DNA from: Macrothele yani
Taxonomy: Eukaryota; Arthropoda; Arachnida; Araneae; Macrothelidae
Direction: 5' to 3'
NCBI GenBank assembly: GCA_039090855.1
Contig: CM077025.1
Location: forward strand, 94,034,489-94,098,488
Length of the DNA stretch: 64,000 nucleotides
The notes below the pieces were generated by a model. It worked only from the letters and a program-made list of their open reading frames with translations, was not told the origin of the DNA and made no database searches. A program made the translations under genes and the position numbers. Of the stretch, positions 43,994 through 54,000 are shown piece after piece; the stretch's first letter is position 1, and every line of letters begins with the position of its first letter.

Positions 43994-45719
43994 ACCACTG
44001 ACTGTAGAAGATTCACCAAGTTAACACGGCGTTATCTGGTGGAAAGAGATCGGTCCAGGTAGGATTCAGAGTGCAATTGAAATAACCTCCAATTAAAACA
44101 TGATCTATGGGGGGAATGCGAGACAAGGCACGACGATGGCGAGTAAAAAGTATTGTCAAGTAGGTTGAAGAGCTTGGGAGATATAAATATTAAAGATATG
44201 ATTACATGTGGAAGCTATGGTGAATGATGCACATTATAATAGGTCTCGACATAAGTTTCGAACAGAAAAAGAGGTGATAATGGAGTTGAAAGTATGGCGG
44301 ATACCTATAGCTAGACCAGTACGGGGAGATGTACGGGGTGATGCGGCAGTTGTAAGAGAAGATCAGCTCCTAACGGAGTGAGGTCTTCATGTACCAAGGC
44401 ATTAAAAAATGGGGATGCAAATCCCCTGCAATTAAGTGATGCAATCTTGAAGACTTTTTTTTTCATTAATGCTTGCTGAAGAACCTTGGCAACAGGAGGA
44501 AATTATTTGAATCGATTAAAATAGGGTTTAGCCCCTGGATGTTCCTTACGAAGGCGGGAGAGGCATTGATTAAGGATTTGGATCTGATCAAGCACTAGAG
44601 GGAGACGCGATGCGTACTTTGAGAGTAAAGCATGCGTTGTGGAGTAGTCTGTCTTACTTGACAGATATTGATGTAAGTCGTCATATAAAATCGGCCCAGT
44701 TGGAACCGAGCCATCCTTAAGGTATTCGACGAGATCCTCAAATTTGAGAGGAGGCTTTTCGTCGGCCTGGACAGAAAAGGTAGCAGCATTCGATGGTGAA
44801 TTCTTACGAGAGGCATCACCAGTACGGGGAGATGTACGGTGTGATGCGGCAGTTTGTTTCTTCGGTGGGCGTTTTAGAGAGGATCCGTGACGTTTCAGCG
44901 AAGGCTCGGTCGAGCTCTCATCAAACCGAGATTTGTGGCCAGAAAATCCGTCATCAGCAGATTTAGAAGTATCGATGATAAGGGCAATGGAGAAACCACC
45001 TGAAGGGGACTCCGCTACAGAATGACGATGCATGGGAAGCCAATAATTAAGTGAGTGAAATTCCAGTTGCTGGTCGACGGAAGGAGCGCCCGTAGACACG
45101 AGTTGAGCAACTCCTGCAGTCGACTTTTGTGAAAGTTTTTATTCCGAAGCTTTCTGTGCAGTGGAAGAAGATGTTGCTCGGCTCAGAAGAGGGACAGAAG
45201 TTCTAGGGTAATTATTAGGAGCCTGTGATGCTAGATGTGAGCAATGCGCACGTAGATGATTCTCTCCGTGGAAAAAAGTGCAGTGGAGGGAGGTAGTCAC
45301 TTCAATTCTCCTACGTTGCTGTCCACAACGACCGTTGATCCCCTTTGGGCAGGCGAGCAAGTGTTCATCAGATGGAAAGATCACTCTTGCACTTCCACGA
45401 AATCCCCCTATGGATTTATCGTCTGGATCTCTCGGCGCAGCTGAAAGAGTAGTAACGGGCCCAACAACACGGCCGAACTTACTGAGTACAGTGCACAGCG
45501 CAAAGTCTGATACCTCAGGTGGGACCGGATGAAATGTAACCTGGATGGGACACTGACAGACAGGTTCTGGTGGAAGATGGACGTCTTTGAGGGACAAACC
45601 TTCTGTCAAGACAAAATCCGCATGCTCTTTAAGAGCAAAGTACACCAACACAGCTTGAGGTTTTCGAGCCATGTGAGTAATACTGGCTCCAGCTGGAAGT
45701 ATCTGCTTGGGAGCCATAC

Positions 45720-47182
45720 TACACTGACGGAAAAAAATCCCAACACGAAGAAGGGGTTGTGTTAGATAAACGACAGTTGGTAGGCGGTGAGAGTACATCT
45801 GTAAGATGACGTCTATGAAAATTTCGCGCTCGGCGCATACGTGTGGCGCTAGTAGCGCCTCTCGGAACATGCAAAGCAGGTTTTCTGTAAATACGCGCTG
45901 TAACGTTCGTGAATGTTATTTATCGTTGAGATTCGACGTAAGGTGTTGATGTTAGTCAAGAATGCTTTTAAGAAGACGCAGAAGCCATTATCAACAGCTC
46001 ACGGAGTTTGAACGAGGTCGTGTAATAGGGCTACGAGAAGGTGGATTTTCTTTCCGCGATATTGCAGAACGACTTGGCAGGAATGTAGCCAATGTGCATG
46101 ATTGTTGTCAGCGGTGGTCAAGGGAAGGTACTGCCTCAAGAAGACCGGGTTCCGACCGGCAACGTGGAACTACTGAGAGGGAAGACCGCCGTGTACGGCG
46201 TATAGCCGTGGCGCATCTGGCCGCGTCTGCGGCAGCAATTCGAGCTGCACTTGCCACCACAGTGACACAATGAACTGTTACAAATCGGTTACTTGAAGGA
46301 CAGCTCCGAGCCAGACGCCCTGTAGCGTGCATTCCACTTACTCCAAACCACTGTCGTTTGCGACGTCAGTGGTGTCAAGCTAGAGCTCGTTGGAGGACGG
46401 AGTGGAGAGCTCCGACTGGCAACGTGGCCGGTCGGAACTCCCCACTCTTGTGTTTTCTGATGAAAGCCGGTTCTGCCTGGGTGCCAGTGATGGCCGTGTG
46501 TTGGTTCGAAGGAGGCCAGGTGAGCGCCTGCAACCAACTTGTCTGCGGCCGAGACACACTGGACCTACACCTGGAGTTATGGTCTTGGGAGCAATTTCCT
46601 ATGACAGCAGGAGCACTCTCGTGGTTATCCCACACACGGTGACGGCACAGTTGTACGTCGGTCTGGTGATTCAACCTGTTGTGCTGCCATTCATGAACAG
46701 CATTCCAGGGGTGTTTTCCAACAGGATAACGCTCGCCCGCATATCGCTGTTGAAATCCAACATGCTCTACAGAGTGTCGACCTGTTGCCGTGGCCTGCTA
46801 GATCACCAGATCTTTCACCAATCGAACACGTATGGGACATCATTGGACGACAACTCCAGCGTCACCCTAACCAGCATTAACCGTCCCTATATTGACCGGC
46901 CAAGTGCAACACGCGTGGAACTTCATCCCACAAACTGACATCCAGCACCTGTACGACACAATGCATGAACGTTTGCGTGCTTGCATTCAACATTCTGGCG
47001 GTTACACCGGTTATTAATGTACCAGCATTTCACATTTAAAATGGCTCTTCTCGCGCTTACAATAAGCTGTGATCTTGAAACCTTAATCGATTAAATATGT
47101 TACCTATACAAATGTATTGCCGCCATTTCATTCCTCTACAACTATTTTTTCTTGGTGTTGGGATTTTTTTTCCGTCAGTGTA
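45720..47182 (+). mobile_element. Tc1-like DNA transposon L, inside LINE ORF1
   Basis: Terminal inverted repeats of ~30 bp: TACACTGACGGAAAAAAATC (45,720) and the complement of gattttttttccgtcagtgta-type sequence (47,151-47,182), each including TA. Precise removal of the element plus one TA leaves ORF1 in frame, confirming both boundaries. Confidence 0.95.
45962..47017 (+). pseudogene. Tc1-like transposase of element L
   Basis: Begins MLLRRRRSHYQQLTEFERGR. The helix-turn-helix GFSFRDIAERLGRNVANVHD follows, then a second DNA-binding helix region up to TVTQ-stop (46,273). Later frames give TLVFSDESRFCLGASDGRV (first aspartate), TPGVMVLGAISYDSRSTLVV, a frame-broken second aspartate block, ARSPDLSPIEHVWDIIGRQ-like sequence with the final glutamate, and HSGGYTGY-stop. 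About 45 bp inserted before the first catalytic motif (46,408-46,450) and at least two frameshifts inactivate it. Confidence 0.87.
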
Positions 47183-47523
47183 TATTCTTTCAACTTTGTG
47201 TCTGGGAGCGCATCAAAACACACTCCGAAGTCCATTGTAGAATAGAATTGTTTTCCCGCTGGGGAATCTTCGGGAATATCTATGGTGGCAGTAGTGCCAT
47301 CAACACTAGCGTACGAGTCTGGTAGGACTTCTGCAACAAACTTGGAAGGAGCTTTTGTTCCAGTAAGAGCGGCAGAATATACCCTGAGAGCAGGACTCAA
47401 GCGTGAGGTCTGCGACGCAACGCGGCTGTCTGCAACCGGTTGTTTGAACTGAGCTGAAGTAGAGGGTAAATTAGCAGCGCTGTCAGACACATCCATGTCT
47501 TTACTTAAAGCAACAGGAGTCAC

Positions 47524-47876
47524 TTTCCACTTCTAGTGGTTGGGTGACGTCACCTTCAAGCATTGGAGGAGATTGGTCTCGTATCGAGGAGGAGGAGGAG
47601 GCGACAGGAAATGTCTCGCTGATATGGGCGTGGTCCTCGCTCTTATCAACAGCCGCCGCCATTGTTAATGGCGAGGGCTACGTGAGAAATCGACCAGCTC
47701 GGTCGACAATTCGAATGATGATAACAGAAAAAATAAACTACTCACCAACTTGGGAGATGTATCAAAACAAAGCACGAACCTTCAGCTTGAAGGAACACGA
47801 AAGGAAAATGACGAACCACACGATAAAACACACTAAATAGGCACACAACACGGAGCTCAGAAAAACGTGACTTATG
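47524..47876 (-). other. LINE 5' UTR
   Basis: Noncoding leader of the Tx1-type LINE on the minus strand, between the element's 5' end at the target duplication and the ORF1 ATG. It contains a GAGG-rich tract (47,586-47,600). No internal promoter motif recognised. Confidence 0.6.
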
Positions 47877-47970
47877 CCAAAGGTGGACCGACACCGTACT
47901 AGCGTATGTCAATAAATGCTCTGTTGTTTTTCTATTCTAGGTGTCCGGTGACTTTTGTCAATATAGTGTA
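47877..47970 (+). mobile_element. Tc1-like element G, 3' terminal part
   Basis: Resumes CCAAAGGTGGACCGACACCG, then the terminal inverted repeat ccggtgacttttgtcaatat ending agtgta at 47,970, the same end as element D. Together with 27,589-28,511 it forms one element interrupted by the LINE. Confidence 0.9.
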
Positions 47971-49200
47971 TATGTGTGGTACTATTACCTAAAATTATTG
48001 AATTACAGAACTTTATTGAATTCATCAGGAGCAATAAAATAGAAGAGAAGTTTTCTTTGCTGCTGTCACATAAACTAAAGTTTTTGAGCATGATGGAGCA
48101 TTTCGCAGTTGCGAAACCGATGCAAAATATTTTAAAGGGATATTTTCATGAAACCCTGACGGAATGTAACTGAAGTAGAAAAAATCAGGTGAGGTTTACC
48201 GGAATACACGTGGAAAAACTGAGTTTCTTTTTCTGTGACTAAAAGCTTTGCATTCGATTGCGACCCCCTGCAATGCTGTACTGTGAAAAGGGAAATGAAA
48301 ACGCACGTTTTTCTTGCGGGAAGAAATGGAAGCTTTCGTATTTTTGGAGAACCTAGCCTTTCTAAAAAGGTCTTACCCAAACTCAAATCGTTTGCTCTCA
48401 AACAGAGACTCAGAATGTTGGAAATGACAATTTTTCATTTAAAAACTATTTCTGAAAGAAAACTATTTTTGAACATGGCATTACAATTCTTAGACGAAAA
48501 GGAGCTCAACACGTAAATAGTGAAACCAAATGCTATTTGCACTTCTATATAAAAGAAAACTTTTGTGGAGAGAAAATGTTTTTCACATTTCTGCCGAAAA
48601 GGAATTTTTGGAAGTATCAGGATCGCACAGATTAGTTCGCCCTCATGGATAAATTGCTTTGCAAAATCATTACAGCAAGCTGGCATGTTCAGTTAATTGA
48701 CACTTTTTGTCCATTAAGAATCATTATATTATAAAACGTTTGTTTTAACTGAAACCATATGGTAGTACTCTCATGTTCCTCCATTCTAAATAATTAGCAA
48801 AGAAAATGTGTCTGCTTTTCCAAGGAAACCTTTTCAGTGTAGATTCAAGTTACAAAATATAAACTTCTAGAAAATTTTAAGACAAAATAGGTGGTATCAT
48901 TAGGTAGACAGAATCATGCATTTTCTTCATATGCTTTACTCATTAAAGCCACCCTAAGAAATAATTCCAAAGTCTAGAAAACTCTTTAGCCAGCTCACGC
49001 TTCTTATGAATTTGAAAGGAATTTTTAAGCCCGTCTTTTGGAAACGGATGTACAGATCAACTAGCTTATAACGAGTCCATAATTTAGCGAAATCCCGGAT
49101 TCAGACAGCAAAACAGGAGCTTTTATTTGGTGTAATGCTAATTCAAAGTTAATCAGTTCGTTTTTAATGAACGAAATGTATTTAAACCCCGGATTTAACG
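47971..49200. other. AT-rich spacer
   Basis: No element termini or recognisable coding sequence. Overlapping ORFs at 48.1-48.7 kb occur on both strands, lack known motifs and look random. Confidence 0.5.
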
Positions 49201-49269
49201 AGGTAGAAAAAACATAAGATGACAACTTTTAACAAGTTAAGAAAAACAAATGAATGAAATATCTTATTT

Positions 49270-50530
49270 AACAAGGCAGAGAAACTCCGTTGGGCACTTC
49301 CCGGGAATGGAGAAATAAAAATAAGGGTATACAAGACGACATTGCAACAGCCCGTGAAATCTTGGTGTGCTACTGGAAGAATGTTGATAGAAAAGTAATG
49401 AGGAGAGAGCGCGTCAAATGCGCAACAAGTGAGTTGCACAACATACCCTCTGCGCCGCCCACTCAAAAAATACCCTTTTTTTTAAAGGATCTTCAGCTTC
49501 ATCTTTGAGAACAGAAAAAAGTCGCAGGGGACCAAATCCGGCGATTAAGTCTAGTGAGGAAGGGTAGTCATGCTGTTGCAGCTGCAAGACCGGCGTATTG
49601 CTAACGCTGTGTGAGTTGCTGCATTGTCGTGATGGAGCAGGAAATCGCCCCTGCTCCACACGACAATGCAACAGCTCACAGAGCATTAGCAATACACCCT
49701 AAGACACCGCAGAACATCGCAGTAAAAAAGGGCGGTGACGGTTTGGCCCTTATGGACGAATTCACGGTGCACAACCTCACGAATGTCGAAGAACACGATG
49801 AAGAAGCTTTTGGTTGCGTTCCGCACCTGTCGAACCTTCGTCGGTAGTGGAGATGGCGGGCTCTTCCACTGCGACGAGTATTGTTTGGTCCTCGGGTAGT
49901 AACCGTAGACCCAAGTATCGTCCATAGTGATGACCCGCGACAGGAACGTTGGTTCATTCACCACCTGCTGACGAAGATCTTGCCAGAGTTCGAGACGGAG
50001 CGTCTTCTGTTCGGGGTTCAGAATCTTTGGAACAAACTTTACAGCAATACGGTGTATGTTCAAAACTGACGTCACATTGACGATGGTAGCATTGTCTTGA
50101 ATGGTTCTCCGATGATCTTCATGCACCAGTTTTCCAATTTTGCCCATATGTTCGGAGGTCTTGCTCGTGGACGATCGCCCTGACCTCTCGTCGTCTTCCA
50201 GTGCCGTTCTACCGCTGTTGAAGCGCGAGTGCCACTCAAAACACCTCACACGACTCATTGCTTAATTGCCATAAGCCTGCCGCAACATTTCATGCGTCTC
50301 CGTTCCCGATTTGCCGAGTTTGATGTAGAATTTGATGTTCTCTAGCTGCTTTAGTTTGCAGTCCATACCGAAATCGCAGCTGTGTTCTGCACGTAGTCAC
50401 CAAATATGGTGTAGCACAGCTCCCGATGTTCACAGAACGACGCCACTCGGCGCAATGACTCATGAAGTACACAGCCCTCGACCGCTGCTCGCGCATCTGT
50501 TTACTGCACATCTGTTGGCGCACTACGTAC
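49270..50530 (-). pseudogene. mariner (DD34D-type) transposase remnant
   Basis: Minus strand: N-terminal frames IKFYIKLGKSGTETHEMLRQ (50,259-50,350), a TAA, then ORF 50,258-49,686: MSRVRCFEWHSRFNSGR, DDERSGRSSTSKTSEHMG, KFVPKILNPEQKTLRLE and FLSRVITMDDTWVYGYYP (first catalytic D kept; GDE reads MDD), then SSQWKSPPSP and FFDIREVVHREFVHKGQTV. The second aspartate region lies at the hairpin (49,595-49,695), followed by garbled C-terminal sequence. Terminal repeats not found. Inactive. Confidence 0.85.
49595..49695. repeat. 101-bp hairpin (snap-back inverted repeat) in mariner
   Basis: Arms of about 46-47 bp (49,595-49,641 and 49,650-49,695) pair with about 90 percent identity around an 8-nt loop (aaatcgcc). 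The outer ends read gtattgctaacg and the complement of cattagcaatac. The repeated part includes the acacgacaatgcaac block of the mariner second catalytic motif, now present in both orientations. Confidence 0.9.
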
Positions 50531-50559
50531 CTAGCCTCGGAACTTTTTGATCACACAAC

Positions 50560-51066
50560 TTACTAGTATATTCATGTAAGTCCTTATCTTATTATAATTC
50601 ATACTACTGTAGGTAATCAATAGTTATTCAATAAAATCCTTCATGTTTATCCAATTGTTGTGGATATATTATCACATATGCATATTTTTACATGGTGGAA
50701 CCTTTCACCCGCAAAACAGAAAAAGCGAGGGCACCGGTTGAACAAGGATTTTTGTCGGTCTCGAGTTCCTAGTTATAAGAGGGTTCTGCTATATTATCAT
50801 AAATAGAAACAGACATTTATGATACCAAGAAGAAAACTTTTAGATATGGAGAAAATGGAAAGGAAAGGAAAATACTAATTACAGTCGGCTCTATCAGCTG
50901 CAGAAAAATAATATCGTGGTATATTCGCTACAAAAAATCTGATAATGAAGACCAGCATAATTTCGTCCAAAGTTTTTGGATTTTTTGTGAAAATTAAAAT
51001 GCGTAAGAACATTAGTTCATACCCTGATGCAACCAAGAAGTCCCTCTTATTTCTACAGGCAGCATT
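50560..51066. other. Spacer before the satellite
   Basis: AT-rich, with no recognisable coding sequence or element end. It leads directly into the first satellite monomer at 51,067. Confidence 0.5.
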
Positions 51067-54000
51067 GGTGGCAGTGCTCTGAGGCATTGTCTTCTGGTCA
51101 TTCTTCGAAGAATGGTAGCAGTGGTCTGAGGCACTGTCTTCCGATTAGTCTTCGAAGAATTATTCGAAGAACGGTGGCAGTGCTCTGAGGCACTGTCTTC
51201 TGATCATTCTTCGAAGGATGGTGGCAGTGCTCTGAGGGATTTTTCTTGATCATTCTTCGAAGAATGGTGGCAGTGGTCTGTGGCACTCTCTTCTGATCAT
51301 TATTCGAAGAATGATGGCAGTGCTCTGATGCATTGTCTTCAGATCAATCGTCGAAGAATATTGGCAGTGCTCTGAGGCACTGTCTTCTGATCATTTTTCG
51401 CAGAATTCTTCAAAGAACGGTGGCGGTGCTCTGTGGCATTGTCTTTTGATCATTCTTTGAAGAATGGTGGTAGTGCTCTGAGACACTGTCTTCTGATCAT
51501 TCTTCAAAGAATTTACCGAAGAATGGCGGTAGTGCTCTGATGCATTGTCTTCAGATCAATCGTCGAAGAATATTGGCAGTGCTCTGAGGCACTGTCTTCT
51601 GATCATTTTTCGCAGAATTCTTCAAAGAACGGTGGCGGTGCTCTGTGGCATTGTCTTTTGATCATTCTTTGAAGAATGGTGGTAGTGCTCTGAGACACTG
51701 TCTTCTGATCATTCTTCAAAGAATTTACCGGAGAATGGCGGTAGTGCTCTGAGGCTGTGTCTTCTTATCTTTCTTCGAAGAATTGTGGCAGTGCTCTGAG
51801 ACACTGTCTTCTGATCATTCTTCAAAGAAATCTTCGAAGAATGGCGGTAGTGCTCTGAGGCTGTGTCTTCTTATCTTTCTTCGAAGAATTGTGGCAGTGC
51901 TCTGAGACACTGTCTTCTGATCATTCTTCAAAGAATTCTTCGAAGAATGGTGGTAGTGCTCTGAGGCTGTGTCTTCTTATCTTTCTTCGAAGAATTGTGG
52001 CAGTGCACTGAGACACTGTCTTCTGATCATTATTCAAAGAATTTACCGGAGAATGGCGGTAGTGCTCTGAGGCTGTGTCTTCTTATCTTTCTTCGAAGAA
52101 TTGTGGCAGTGCTCTGAGACACTGTCTTCTGATCATTCTTCAAAGAAATCTTCGAAGAATGGCGGTAGTGCTCTGAGGCTGTGTCTTCTTATCTTTCTTC
52201 GAAGAATTGTGGCAGTGCTCTGAGACACTGTCTTCTGATCATTCTTCAAAGAATTCTTCGAAGAATGGTGGTAGTGCTCTGAGGCTGTGTCTTCTTATCT
52301 TTCTTCGAAGAATTGTGGCAGTGCACTGAGACACTGTCTTCTGATCATTCTTCAAAGAAATCTTCGAAGAATGGCGGTAGTGCTCTGAGGCTGTGTCTTC
52401 TTATCTTTCTTCGAAGAATTGCGGCAGTGCTCTGAGACACTGTCTTCTGATCATTCTTCAAAGAATTCTTCGAAGAATGGTGGTAGTGCTCTGAGGCTGT
52501 GTCTTCTTATCTTTCTTCGAAGAATTGTGGCATTGCTCTGAGACACTGTCTTCTGATCATTCTTCAAAGAATTCTTCGAAGAATGGTGGTAGTGCTCTGA
52601 GGCTGTGTCTTCTTATCTTTCTTCGAAGAATTGTGGCAGTGCTCTGAGACACTGTCTTCTGATCATTCTTCAAAGAATTCTTCGAAGAATGGCGGTAGAG
52701 CTCTGAGGCTGTGTCTTCTTATCTTTCTTCGAAGAATTGTGGCAGTGCTCTGAGACACTGTCTTCTGATCATTCTTCAAAGAATGGTGGTAGTGCTCTGA
52801 GGCCCTGTCTTCTGATCATTCCTTGCAGGATGGTGGCAGTGCTCTGAGGGATTGTCTTCTGATCATTGTTAGAAGAATGGTGCCAGTGCTATGATGCATT
52901 GTCTTCAGATCAATCTTCGAAGAATATTGGCAGTGCTTTGAGGCACTGTCTTCTGATCATTTTTCGAAGAATTGTGGCAGTGCTCTGAGGCACTGTCTTC
53001 TGATCATTTTTCGAAGAATTCTTCAAAGAACGGTAGCAGTGCTCTGTGGCACTGTCTTCTGATCATTTTTCGAAGAATTGTGGCAGTGCTCTGAGGCTGT
53101 GTCTTCTTATCTTTCTTCGAAGAATTGTGGCAGTGCTCTGAGACACTGTCTTCTGATCATTCTTCAAAGAATTCTTCGAAGAATGGTGGCAGTGCTCTGA
53201 GGCTGTGTCTTCTTATCTTTCCTCGAAGAATTGTGGCAGTGCTCTGAGACACTGTCTTCTGATCATTCTTCAAAGAATTTACCGAAGAATGGCGGTAGTG
53301 CTCTGAGGCTGTGTCTTATCTTTCTTCGAAGAATTGTGGCAGTGCTCTGAGACACTGTCTTCTGATCATTCTTCAAAGAATTCTTCGAAGAATGGTGGTA
53401 GTGCTCCGAGGCTGAGTCTTCTTATCTTTCTTCGAAGAATTGTGGCAGTACTCTGAGGCACTGTCTTCTGATCATTCTTCAAAGAATTCTTTGAAGACTG
53501 GTGGCAGTGCTCTGAGGCTGTGTCTTCTTATCTTTCTTCGAAGAATTGTGGCAGTGCTCTGAGACACTGTTTTCTGATCATTCTTCAAAGAATTCTTCGA
53601 AGAATGGTGGTAGTGCTCTGAGGTTGTGTCTTCTTATCTTTCTTCGAAGAATTGTGGCAGTGCTCTGAGACACTGTCTTCTGATCATTCTTCAAAGAATT
53701 CTTCGAAGAATGGTAGTAGTGCTCTGAGGCTGTGTCTTCTTATCTTTCTTCGAAGAATTGTGGCAGTGCACTGAGACACTGTCTTCTGATCATTCTTCAA
53801 AGAATTCTTCGAAGAATGGCGGTAGAGCTCTGAGGCTGTGTCTTCTTATCTTTCTTCGAAGAATTGTGGTAGTGCTCTGAGACACCGTCTTCTGATCATT
53901 CTTCAAAGAATTCTTCGAAGAATGGTGGTAGTGCTCTGAGGCTGTGTCTTCTTATCTTTCTTCGAAGAATTGTGGCAGTGCTCTGAGACACTGTCTTCTG

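Larger units (their letters stand above)
40268..44466 (-). pseudogene. Tx1/L1-type LINE ORF2 (endonuclease + reverse transcriptase)
   Basis: Starts at ATG 44,466 (MKKKVFKIASLNCRGFASP; SLNCRG is the endonuclease N-terminal motif), only ~36 nt after the ORF1 stop. Later motifs: VLIGGYFNCTLNP, where the usual catalytic GGDFNC aspartate is tyrosine, and ASSDHCAIVLI. The RT (42,035-42,931) has NWCPISHLNLDYKLYTKLLS, SLDQQSAFDNISHSYL, FRRGVRQGCPLSGQLFAIAI and YADDVTI. C-terminal pieces include SWLDVKSPQLRL, CHHWVSATKLCLPPDHGGIG and an ORF ending at 40,268. Two SINEs (41,109 and 43,782), frameshifts and stops break it. Without SINEs it is ~1,240 codons, normal for this group. A 36-bp piece of ORF1 sits in the endonuclease region at 44,316. 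Confidence 0.87.
44503..47523 (-). pseudogene. Tx1/L1-type LINE ORF1 (nucleic-acid-binding), split by Tc1 L
   Basis: Start at 47,523 (MTPVALSKDMDVSDSAANLP); exon-like pieces are 47,523-47,183 and 45,719-44,503. Taking out the Tc1 element and one TA joins LKEY to MAPKQ through a serine codon in frame. The middle contains PIQVTFHPVPPEVSDFAL, an RRM-like stretch with SARVIFPSDEHLLACPKGIN, then CTFFHGENHLRAHCSH (a possible zinc-knuckle-like C/H cluster). The C-terminal part is PPKKQTAASHRTSPRTGD and DLVEYLKDGSVPTGPI. One nonsense codon (TAA at about 45,139) interrupts the frame. About 520 codons overall. ORF1 proteins of this group bind the element RNA. Confidence 0.8.
28512..47876 (-). mobile_element. 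L1/Tx1-type LINE, full span including nested insertions
   Basis: Read on the minus strand: 5' end near 47,876, ORF1 (47,523-44,503), a ~36-nt gap, ORF2 (44,466-40,268), a long repetitive 3' UTR (40,267-39,230 and 29,066-28,512), and a 3' end with AATAAA about 15 bases before the junction. Removing the Penelope complex, one Tc1, two SINEs and their duplications leaves about 7.3 kb. Flanked by the 10-bp duplication CCAAAGGTGG. The RT and endonuclease motifs resemble Tx1/L1-group elements (FRRGVRQGCPLSGQLFAIAI; SLNCRG). Assignment to Tx1 is from motif memory, so the precise clade is provisional. Confidence 0.85.

Noticed and set aside
48132..48686. Cluster of 60-93-codon ORFs on both strands
   Set aside because: No domain, mutual overlap on opposite strands and AT-rich composition suggest chance ORFs.
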